DNA of 64,000 bases from Pseudomonas sp. LS.1a (lineage in GTDB: Bacteria; Pseudomonadota; Gammaproteobacteria; Pseudomonadales; Pseudomonadaceae): NCBI RefSeq assembly GCF_022533585.1, contig NZ_CP092827.1, positions 846,001-910,000 on the forward strand. Direction: 5' to 3'. Position 1 is the first letter of the stretch. Each line of letters opens with the position of its first letter. The position numbers were made by a program, and so were the translations under genes. The notes below the pieces were generated by a model. The model ran no database searches. It was not told the origin of the DNA and saw only the letters and a list, made by a program, of their open reading frames with translations. Of the stretch, positions 35,550 to 42,814 are shown one piece after another.

Positions 35550-37679
35550 ATGCAAAAAGAAGGCAAGGTGGTGCCCTTGGCGGCAGCCATCGACCGAGGC
35601 GGGCGTACGCCTCTGCCTTGCCTTCCGGTATTGCTCCTGCAGGTACGCGACAAGGCCGCCTTGCAGTTGCGTCAGGGTTTGCAGGACTTGTTCGACAACG
35701 CCGACGACACCCTCTTCGAGATGGCCGACAAGGCGTTCGATCGCAGTGACCAGAACCTGTACTTCGAGGCCATGCGCGACCTGCGCCTGAAGCGCAAGAG
35801 CATCGAGCGCGGTTTTCTCGACACGTTCCATGATGCCTTTGCCCGTATCGGCCAGATTGACTTGCTGGCGCACCTGCTCGAGCCGGGCAACCTGCGCAGC
35901 AAAGCCCAGGTGGAGCGGGCCGCCGCGATCGAAGGCATGGTCGCGCAGGTGCTGTCACGCGACGGCGTTGCCCTGCAGCAACTGGGCCTGCGCTTGCAAG
36001 CACTGCTCGACCGCCCCCTGCACGAGCAGCACAACCCGCTGGGGCCCGCTGCGCTGTGCGGTTACTTCCTCGACGCTGGCCGCAACCTGGGGGTTGGCCT
36101 GCGGGTCAAACTGGTCCTGCTCAAACTGTTCGAGCGCTATGTGCTGCGTGATGCCGAAGTGATCTATGGTGAAGCCAACCAGTTGCTGGCTGCCGCCGGT
36201 GTGCTGCCCGAGTTGCCGCCGGCACCGCGCCGGCGCGCCGAAGATCGGCGCATGAGCGCACGACGTGGGCCGGCGAACCTGGGGCATGAGGTAGGCGCGG
36301 ACGCAGCAGGGCAGGTTTTCTTTGCCTCGTTGCAAACACTGCTGGCCCCGGCGCGTGGGCAGTTCGCGCCTCGTTTGCAGGCGATGGCCGCCGCCCAGCC
36401 AATCAGTACCGCCGACCTGCTGCGCCTGCTTTCGCATTTGCAGCACTACGTGCCTGCCACCCACGAGGCTGACGATTTCGAGCTTGGCCAACAGCTTGAA
36501 CAATTGCTGCTGCGGGTCAGCGTGCGCAGCGGCACACGCCGGCGCATCGATGTGGCCGACGAGGACATGATCAACCTGATCGGCCTGCTGTTCGCCTTCA
36601 TCCAGAACGACGACAACTTGCCGGCCAGCCTGCGCGCGCTGATCGCACGTCTGCATATTCCGCTGCTGAAAGTGGCCCTGCTGGACAAGGGGCTGTTCAG
36701 TCGGGCCAGCCACCCGGCCCGCCGGCTGCTCAACGAGATCGCCGGCGCGGCCATCGGCTGGGAATGCGGCGGCGATGGCCTGCGTGACAGCCTGCACCTG
36801 CGGGTGGAGCGTATCGTCCAGCGCCTGCTCAATGATTTTGCCGAAGATATCAGCCTGTTCGCCGAACTGCTCGAAGACTTCCTCGTTTTCAACCAGGACG
36901 AACGGCGGCGCAACGAGCTGCTTGAACAACGCACCCGCGACGCCGAAGAAGGGCGTGCCCGGGCCCAGCAGGCCAGGCAGCAGGTGCAGCACGCACTTAA
37001 CCAGCGTCTGCGTGGCCGGGTATTGCCGCAGGTGGTGGTACAGATGCTGGTGCAGGCCTGGAGCCAGGTGCTGCTGCTGGCCTGGCTCAAGCAGGGCGAG
37101 GCATCCCAGGCCTGGCGGGATGCATTGCAGACGATGGACATGTTGCTGGCCAGCATCACCCCGCCACATGAGCCGCAAGCCTTGCTGCAGCAGGTGCCGG
37201 GCCTGCTCAAGGCACTGCGCGATGGCCTGGCCGGCGTGGCCCTGGACTCGGCCGCGACCCGCGAATTCTTCCTGCAGCTGGAGCAGTTGCACCTGCGTGC
37301 CTGTGCAGGTGGCGCGGGCCAGCCCCAGGGCGACGTACTGGTGGCCGAGGACATCGTGCTGGCGATTGCCGAAGAGCCCGCTTGCGCACCGTTGCAGGTT
37401 GCCGACGGGCAGGCTGTGGCGCTGCGCCAGGTGCAGCGCTTGCGTATCGGTACCTGGGTCGAGGTGCTGGACGAGGACGAACCGCTGCGCTGCAAACTGG
37501 TGGCACGCATCGACAGCAGCGACCGGTTGGTGTTCGCCAACCGCACCGGCATGAAAGTGCGCGAATGGAACGGTGCCAGCCTGGCCCAGGCACTGCACCG
37601 GGGCGACGTGCGGGTGCTGGATGACGGGCTGTTGTTCGAGCGGGCGCTGGAGGCGGTGCTCGACGGGCTGCGGCGGTAG
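35550..37679 (+). CDS. DUF1631-family protein
   Basis: A 709-residue cytoplasmic protein of the DUF1631 family. It is largely alpha-helical; residues 1-590 contain several helical blocks and an Arg/Gln-rich coiled coil (RRNELLEQRTRDAEEGRARAQ near 455). The C-terminal 120 residues (GTWVEVLDEDEPLRCKLVARIDSSDRLVFANRTGMKV) look like a PilZ-like beta-barrel, which could mean c-di-GMP sensing, but the RxxxR...DxSxxG motif is not evident. Function unknown. AAGGAG precedes the ATG. It lies alone, divergent from nadC and upstream of ampD. Confidence 0.8.
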   Translation: MQKEGKVVPLAAAIDRGGRTPLPCLPVLLLQVRDKAALQLRQGLQDLFDNADDTLFEMADKAFDRSDQNLYFEAMRDLRLKRKSIERGFLDTFHDAFARIGQIDLLAHLLEPGNLRSKAQVERAAAIEGMVAQVLSRDGVALQQLGLRLQALLDRPLHEQHNPLGPAALCGYFLDAGRNLGVGLRVKLVLLKLFERYVLRDAEVIYGEANQLLAAAGVLPELPPAPRRRAEDRRMSARRGPANLGHEVGADAAGQVFFASLQTLLAPARGQFAPRLQAMAAAQPISTADLLRLLSHLQHYVPATHEADDFELGQQLEQLLLRVSVRSGTRRRIDVADEDMINLIGLLFAFIQNDDNLPASLRALIARLHIPLLKVALLDKGLFSRASHPARRLLNEIAGAAIGWECGGDGLRDSLHLRVERIVQRLLNDFAEDISLFAELLEDFLVFNQDERRRNELLEQRTRDAEEGRARAQQARQQVQHALNQRLRGRVLPQVVVQMLVQAWSQVLLLAWLKQGEASQAWRDALQTMDMLLASITPPHEPQALLQQVPGLLKALRDGLAGVALDSAATREFFLQLEQLHLRACAGGAGQPQGDVLVAEDIVLAIAEEPACAPLQVADGQAVALRQVQRLRIGTWVEVLDEDEPLRCKLVARIDSSDRLVFANRTGMKVREWNGASLAQALHRGDVRVLDDGLLFERALEAVLDGLRR

Positions 37680-37719
37680 GCGCAACTGTCTTGCGCAATA
37701 TCTGCAAGCAGACGCGATC

Positions 37720-37806
37720 CTGGTGGGAGCGGGCGTGCCCGCGAAACAAGCGCCGCGGTGGATGGCACCGGCTGCGCCGGTGTTCGCGGGCACGCCCGCT
37801 CCTACA
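37720..37806. repeat. REP inverted pair
   Basis: Forward unit GGGAGCGGGCGTGCCCGCGAA and reverse unit TTCGCGGGCACGCCCGCTCC, joined by a small hairpin GCACCGGCTGCGCCGGTG. Confidence 0.85.
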
Positions 37807-37888
37807 GCATTACAATGATTCACATGCAAACGCCGTTGGCCGCAGGGCATACTGTCAGCCTGTTCACGGCGCTTTCAGGATCTGCCCC

Positions 37889-38461
37889 ATGCAATTGGAC
37901 CGTGCCACTGGCTGGTTCCACGGAATCGGAATCACCCACTGCCCCTCGCCGAACTTCAATGCCCGCCCCGAAGGCGAATCGATTTCACTGCTGGTGATCC
38001 ACAACATCAGCCTGCCGCCGGCCTGTTTCGGCACCGGCAAGGTCCAGCAGTTCTTCCAGAACCGCCTGGACCCCGACGAACACCCGTACTTCGCCAGCAT
38101 CAACCACCTGACCGTGTCGGCGCACCTGTTCGTCGAGCGTGACGGTGCGGTGACCCAGTTCGTGTCGTTGCTCGACCGCGCCTGGCACGCCGGTGTGTCG
38201 TGCTTCGGCGGGCGTGAAGGCTGTAACGATTTCTCCATCGGCATCGAACTTGAAGGGACCGACGACCTGCCCTATACCGATGCCCAGTACGCGGTGCTGG
38301 AGCAGCTTACCCGGCACATTCGCGGTGCCTGGCCGGCCATCGGCCTGGACCGCATCCAGGGCCATAGCGACATTGCCCCGCAGCGCAAGACCGACCCCGG
38401 TCCGGCCTTCGACTGGTCGCGCTATCGCCAAGCGCTGCAGCAAAACGAGGACAAGGCATGA
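37889..38461 (+). CDS. ampD: 1,6-anhydro-N-acetylmuramyl-L-alanine amidase
   Basis: A 190-residue zinc amidase of the Amidase_2 fold, cleaving anhydro-muropeptides in the cytoplasm during peptidoglycan recycling and so keeping AmpR-type signalling low. Zinc ligands: His38 in LLVIHNISLPP, and the late His and Asp in QGHSDIAPQRKTDPGPAF; Glu near 117 (IGIELEGTDD) is the catalytic acid. The ATG at 37889 begins MQLDRATGWFHGIG, the usual AmpD start. Its TGA overlaps the ampE ATG. Confidence 0.95.
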   Translation: MQLDRATGWFHGIGITHCPSPNFNARPEGESISLLVIHNISLPPACFGTGKVQQFFQNRLDPDEHPYFASINHLTVSAHLFVERDGAVTQFVSLLDRAWHAGVSCFGGREGCNDFSIGIELEGTDDLPYTDAQYAVLEQLTRHIRGAWPAIGLDRIQGHSDIAPQRKTDPGPAFDWSRYRQALQQNEDKA

Positions 38462-39288
38462 GTTTTCTGGTGTTGTTGCTGGCGCTGTGGGTCGAGAAGT
38501 TCTCGGCCCTGCGCCATCAGGTGCAACGTGATGGGTTCTTCCTGGGCGAACTGGTACGCCTGGAGCGCAGCGGCAAGGTGCACCCCTGGTGGACGCTGGC
38601 CATCCTGGTGTTGGCACCGGTAGCGCTGCTGGTATTGCTGCTGCATGTGCTGGACCCGGTGGCGTACGGCTTGCTGGCGTTGCCGGTGCACCTGCTGGTG
38701 CTGATCTACAGCCTGGGCCGCGGCGATGCCAAGGCATCGCTGGGGCCGTTCCGCGATGCCTGGCGGCGCGGTGATGACCAGGCTGCGCTGCACGTGGCCG
38801 AACGCGACCTGGGGCTGGCGGCCGACGAACCGCACAGCCTGTTGGTTCAGGTGCAGGGCAACCTGCTGTGGCAGGTGTACCAGGGCTTTTTCGCGGTGAT
38901 CTTCTGGTACTTCGTGCTCGGCCCGGGCGCAGCCCTGGCCTATCGACTGCTGGCGCTGTGTGGCGAACACAGCAAGCAACCGACGTTGAAGGCTCGTGCC
39001 GAGCAGCTGAGGCATATCATGGACTGGCTCCCGGTGCGGGTGCTGGCCTTGAGTTTTGCCCTGGTTGGCAACTTCCTCGCGGTCACGCGGGTGATGCTGC
39101 ACGAGGTGCTCAACTGGCACATCAGCGCCGCCCACCTGGTGGCGCGGGTCGGGCGCATTGCCGATGACATTCCCGAGGAAGAAGACAGCCAGCGCGGGCT
39201 GGGGCGGCTGGACAGCCTGTGGGAGCTGCTGCTGCGCTGTGCGGTGCTGTGGTATGCCGGTTTTGCGCTGTGGACGGTGCTTGTCTGA
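38458..39288 (+). CDS. ampE: AmpE-family regulatory membrane protein
   Basis: A 276-residue inner-membrane protein with about four hydrophobic segments (MSFLVLLLALWVEKFSAL at the start; LAILVLAPVALLVLLLHVL; VYQGFFAVIFWYFVLGPGAALAYRLLALC; the C-terminal LLLRCAVLWYAGFALWTVLV). AmpE is the classic partner of AmpD and is proposed to signal cell-wall status; its activity is unclear. ATGA overlap with ampD shows translational coupling. Confidence 0.92.
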   Translation: MSFLVLLLALWVEKFSALRHQVQRDGFFLGELVRLERSGKVHPWWTLAILVLAPVALLVLLLHVLDPVAYGLLALPVHLLVLIYSLGRGDAKASLGPFRDAWRRGDDQAALHVAERDLGLAADEPHSLLVQVQGNLLWQVYQGFFAVIFWYFVLGPGAALAYRLLALCGEHSKQPTLKARAEQLRHIMDWLPVRVLALSFALVGNFLAVTRVMLHEVLNWHISAAHLVARVGRIADDIPEEEDSQRGLGRLDSLWELLLRCAVLWYAGFALWTVLV

Positions 39289-39303
39289 ACTGGCTCGCTG
39301 GCT

Positions 39304-39332
39304 TCTTCGCGGGCTTGCCCGCTCCCACAGGC
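39304..39332 (-). repeat. Single REP unit
   Basis: One reverse-oriented unit (TTCGCGGGCTTGCCCGCTCC) after ampE with no partner nearby. Confidence 0.75.
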
Positions 39333-39440
39333 TCTGTGTCAGGCAATAAAACTACTATTTCTGCCAGTATCAAAAAACCCTGCAGCTAATCAGAATGAGT
39401 TAAAAGCAGCCTCCATTCATCCAGCACCGCAGGGACTTGC

Positions 39441-40394
39441 ATGATGAGAAAAGCATTAAGCAATTCGCTCTTCTTCTATCAGGGTGACCATTTTATTTTC
39501 TTGAAACAAGGCGACGTGATTCGCACCATCTTCCGCACGCATGACCTGGCATTAGCCGAGCGACAAATAGCGGGAAGCGCTGCGACTGGCTTACTGACAA
39601 CCGATGACAAGGGTTCGGTGCTGTCGGTGCAGGAAACCGATGAGAAAGAGCCTCACACGTATTCAGCTTATGGTCATGCCCCAGGATCGCCATCATTGCG
39701 AACGCTGCTGGGCTACAACGGCGAAGCCACCATTTCTGTACGCGACAGCTATGCCCTTGGCAATGGCTATCGATCCTTCAGCACGGTCCTGATGCGCTTT
39801 GAGTCGCCTGACAGCTTGAGTCCATTTGGGAAAGGTGGGATTAATCCATACAGCTACTGCGACTGTGACCCGATAAACAATACCGACCCCAGCGGCCATT
39901 TAACTTTCAGACGTTGGCGCGCTCCTACAACGCAACAATGGAGACCGATACGGCAACGAGAGCTCGCAGGGCCCCTGGAAGGGGCCGCTGAGGCTGCAAG
40001 ACATCGTCAACGGGTACGTGCGATGGAAAACGTGATAAATAGCATTCTCCGGGATGAGTTCAGGCAACACCAGCGAGACCATATGCCGGGGCGAGGTAAT
40101 CTTCACATGCCGTCGCATCCATCGATGGCCAATCCAAATCCGGAAAGACAAGCTGCAATTGCGGCCACCAGTTCGTCACATGGAAATTTCGCTGCCCAGA
40201 ACGCATTAACGGAGTTGCCCTACACCCCCCCTTTAAATTCCCGCACAAATGAGCGCGGCAGTCTTTCCAGGCAAGTCAGCTCAACCTCATCTGTAGACTC
40301 ATGGGATGAGTGGAATCCGAATCCGGAGGTGGTCGAACACCATAGAAACCTGGCAATCATGAATGCCATAAGGCAAGCCCGACATGGGCCTTGA
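39441..40394 (+). CDS. Short orphan RHS-core protein with variable tail
   Basis: A 317-residue protein. Residues 1-155 are the RHS repeat-associated core: SNSLFFYQGDHFIFLKQGD, LLTTDDKGSVLSVQ, LGYNGE, LMRFESPDSLSPFGKGG, and the terminal NPYSYCDCDPINNTDPSGHL. In full-length RHS proteins this core ends the cage, and the segment after DPxG is the toxin tip. Here the upstream repeats are missing, and residues 156-317 are Arg/Gln/His/Pro-rich, low in hydrophobics, with no toxin fold I recognise. Short standalone RHS-core proteins of this kind are common in P. putida. No immunity-like gene follows. Tandem ATGs at 39441/39444. Confidence 0.75.
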   Translation: MMRKALSNSLFFYQGDHFIFLKQGDVIRTIFRTHDLALAERQIAGSAATGLLTTDDKGSVLSVQETDEKEPHTYSAYGHAPGSPSLRTLLGYNGEATISVRDSYALGNGYRSFSTVLMRFESPDSLSPFGKGGINPYSYCDCDPINNTDPSGHLTFRRWRAPTTQQWRPIRQRELAGPLEGAAEAARHRQRVRAMENVINSILRDEFRQHQRDHMPGRGNLHMPSHPSMANPNPERQAAIAATSSSHGNFAAQNALTELPYTPPLNSRTNERGSLSRQVSSTSSVDSWDEWNPNPEVVEHHRNLAIMNAIRQARHGP

Positions 40395-40621
40395 TGTTAG
40401 GCGCAAATGCGCAAGCACGGAGCCCTGAGTCAGGGCTCTTGCGTGTTGGCACTCTTCGCGCCGCGCCTTACGCCACGCTCCACATATTGTGCGGGTCGGG
40501 GCGGGACCTGAACATTGACGGCCTGATGGACAACAAGCCGCAACTGCTTTGGGCTTCACATTATCTGAGTGCTTTGGCCAAGGCGCTGATGGATGATGCC
40601 GGGTTGGGGATGATGCGCTGA
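40391..40621 (+). pseudogene. Possible gene fragment, DUF3077-like tail
   Basis: A weak 76-residue frame. Its second half (CGSGRDLNIDGLMDNKPQLLW, then ASHYLSALAKALMDDA) recalls the end of small Pseudomonas proteins I associate with DUF3077, but the first half looks non-coding and overlaps the end of the RHS gene. A decayed remnant is more likely than an intact gene. The rest of the gap 40395-40755 holds a REP pair. Confidence 0.3.
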
Positions 40622-40637
40622 GTCTTGTATTGGCTGG

Positions 40638-40738
40638 GCCGGCCTCTTCGCGGACACGCCCGTTCCCACAGGTACTGCGCCGGTCTCAATTTGCGCGGAC
40701 CCTGTGGGAGCGGGCAAGCCCGCGAAGAGGCCCGCGCA
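40638..40738. repeat. REP inverted pair
   Basis: Reverse unit TTCGCGGACACGCCCGTTCC (two changes from consensus) and forward unit GGGAGCGGGCAAGCCCGCGAA with matching GGCCTCTTC/GAAGAGGCC arms. Confidence 0.8.
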
Positions 40739-40755
40739 GGCAATAACCCTCTCAG

Positions 40756-41532
40756 CTACCAGCCAAACAACGCGCAAGCATTGCGGCTGCTGGCTTCAGC
40801 CAGCTCCGAGACGTCTACCCCCATCACCTGCGCCAGCGCCCCGGCAATCTCCGGCAGGTGCTCCGGGCTGTTCCTCATCCCTGGGTACATGACCGGCGCC
40901 ATGTCCGGCGCATCGGTCTCCAGCACCACGCTGTCCAGCGGCAACCGCGCCAGGGTCTTGCGCAGCCGCAGCGCCTGTGGCCAGGTAGCCGCACCGCCAA
41001 GCCCAAGCCGGAAGCCCAGCTTGATGTACTCGCGGGCCTCTTCATAACTGCCGGCAAACGCATGTATCACCCCCGCCCGCGCCGGCTTGTAGCGCTTGAG
41101 CGTGGCGATCACCTGGGCATGGCTGCGGCGCACGTGCAGCAGGGCGGGCAGTTCGAAGTCGCAGGCCATCTGCAGTTGCGCTTCGAACAGGTCCTGCTGG
41201 CGGGCCTTGTCCAGGTCTTCGAGGTAGTAGTCCAGGCCAAACTCGCCCACGGCACATAGCCGTGGGTTGCCATGCAGGCGCTCCAGCCATTCGCGCAACT
41301 GCACCAGGTGCTCCGGGCGATGCTGGTCAAGGTAGATCGGGTGCAGGCCGAGTGCGGCGAACAGGCGCTGGTCGGCGCAGGCCAGGTCCCACACCCGCTG
41401 GAAATTCGCCTGGTACACCCCCAGCACCACCATCCGCTCCACCCCGCGCTCCGCCGCGTTGGCCAGCAGGCGCGGGCGGTCGGCGTCGAAGTCGGGGAAG
41501 TCCAGGTGAGTGTGGGTGTCGATCAGGCGCAT
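40756..41532 (-). CDS. TatD-family metal-dependent hydrolase
   Basis: A 258-residue TIM-barrel hydrolase of the TatD family; members are 3'-5' DNases or D-aminoacyl-tRNA-related hydrolases. Metal ligands: His6 and His8 in LIDTHTHLDF, Glu in AVGEFGLDYY (about 97-106), His in LLHVRRSHAQV and HAFAGS, and the final Asp in LETDAPDMAP (near 205). ATG 41532 starts MRLIDTHTHL. The gene follows cra by two bases in the same direction, so both are probably cotranscribed. Confidence 0.9.
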   Translation of the reverse strand: MRLIDTHTHLDFPDFDADRPRLLANAAERGVERMVVLGVYQANFQRVWDLACADQRLFAALGLHPIYLDQHRPEHLVQLREWLERLHGNPRLCAVGEFGLDYYLEDLDKARQQDLFEAQLQMACDFELPALLHVRRSHAQVIATLKRYKPARAGVIHAFAGSYEEAREYIKLGFRLGLGGAATWPQALRLRKTLARLPLDSVVLETDAPDMAPVMYPGMRNSPEHLPEIAGALAQVMGVDVSELAEASSRNACALFGW

Positions 41533-41534
41533 GT

Positions 41535-42530
41535 TCAGGCCACTGTAATGCGTTGCTTGAACGTTCGACCGACGGCATGTACACCAGGTTCGTAGCGTTT
41601 GTCCTCGATCGCGGCCAGTGCCAGTTCCAGCGCGGTGGCGGCAATCAGGCCATGCTGCTGGGCCATGGCATTCACCGGCAGCGGCAGGAAGTCGAGCAAC
41701 TGGTTGTCGCCAAAGGTACCCAGCTGCAGCTGGCGCGAGTCGGCAGGGCGGGCCTGCAGGGTGTCGAACACTCCTTGCAGCAGCACATAGGAGGTGGTAA
41801 CCAGGGCATCCGGCAGGCCGCCGAAGTCTTCGATCAGCTGCTGCATCAAGCGCTGGCCGCACTCACGGCTGAACGCTTCGCCCTGATAGCGGCGAACTTC
41901 GCCGGCATAGCCTTGCAGGGCTTCGTCGAAGCCGCCGGCACGTGCCTGGCTGACCGACAGCTCGGGGCGTGCGCCGATCAGCGCGATGCTGCGCGGGGCG
42001 GCGCTCAGCAAGCTGGCGGCCAGTTGGCGGCTGGCGTCGCGGTCGTCGCTGATCACCGAGCAGAAGTGCGCAGGGTCCAGGCGGCGGTCGATGGCAATCA
42101 CCGGCAGGCCTTTGTCCTGCAGTTCGCGGTAGCTGTCATCTTCCGGTGGCAGGCAGCTGGCGACGAACAGCGCGTCGCACCGGCGGGCGCGGAACAGCTG
42201 CTGCAACTGGCGCTCGCTGTCGGGCTGGTCGTCGCTGCTGGCGATCAGCAACTGGTAGCCACGGGCGCGGGCACCTTGTTCGAGTTGCTTGGCGATGCGG
42301 GCGTAGCTGGGGTTCTCCAGATCCGGGAGAATGAAGCCCAGGGTGCGGGTATGCCGGCTGCGCAGGCCAGCGGCCTGCGGGTTGGGGGTGAAGCCGTGGG
42401 CCTCGACCACCGCGCGTACCCGCTCGACAGTGCTGTTGCTGATGCGCTGCTGTTCGGCCTTGCCATTGATGACGTAGCTGGCGGTGGTCACGGACACACC
42501 GGCCAGACGGGCGATATCGCTGAGTTTCAC
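41535..42530 (-). CDS. cra: Catabolite repressor/activator Cra (FruR), LacI family
   Basis: A 331-residue LacI-family regulator. The HTH is at residues 1-25 (KLSDIARLAGVSVTTASYVINGK) and the hinge follows at 45-60. The C-terminal periplasmic-binding-like domain covers 62-331. In P. putida Cra represses the divergent fruBKA operon and is released by fructose-1-phosphate. Start is GTG at 42530; the length equals that of known P. putida Cra. A Cra operator lies at 42688-42699 in the shared intergenic region. Confidence 0.95.
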   Translation of the reverse strand: MKLSDIARLAGVSVTTASYVINGKAEQQRISNSTVERVRAVVEAHGFTPNPQAAGLRSRHTRTLGFILPDLENPSYARIAKQLEQGARARGYQLLIASSDDQPDSERQLQQLFRARRCDALFVASCLPPEDDSYRELQDKGLPVIAIDRRLDPAHFCSVISDDRDASRQLAASLLSAAPRSIALIGARPELSVSQARAGGFDEALQGYAGEVRRYQGEAFSRECGQRLMQQLIEDFGGLPDALVTTSYVLLQGVFDTLQARPADSRQLQLGTFGDNQLLDFLPLPVNAMAQQHGLIAATALELALAAIEDKRYEPGVHAVGRTFKQRITVA

Positions 42531-42687
42531 CGAATTTTCCTTGTTATTACCGGGGCTGGCTGTGAGGCCTGACCGGGAAGTTTGACCCGGCGGGGGCGCC
42601 ACGCGCAGACGACCATTGTCGCAATTGTCCGACAGGATGGGGCTTTTTCCTCGGCAGATTATCGAGTAACGTGGCCGCCTGGTCAGA

Positions 42688-42699
42688 TTAATCGTTTCA
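42688..42699. promoter_or_regulatory. Cra operator upstream of fruB
   Basis: TTAATCGTTTCA, one base different from the TTAAACGTTTCA operator I remember for the P. putida fruB promoter, 116 bases before the fruB ATG and 158 bases from the cra start. Confidence 0.8.
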
Positions 42700-42814
42700 G
42701 CTGCCGAATTTTCTGCCTCGGCTGCCATCCGTGCAAGGCTGTTGAACTGGCCGTTCATGTGAATTTCACAACAATACTCCAGTACCCGACCGGGAACTGC
42801 AAAAGGAGAAGGTC

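Noticed and set aside
36200..36300. Possible frameshift in the DUF1631 gene at a basic, low-complexity stretch
   Set aside because: The frame is continuous and helical blocks resume on both sides; the stretch is a linker.
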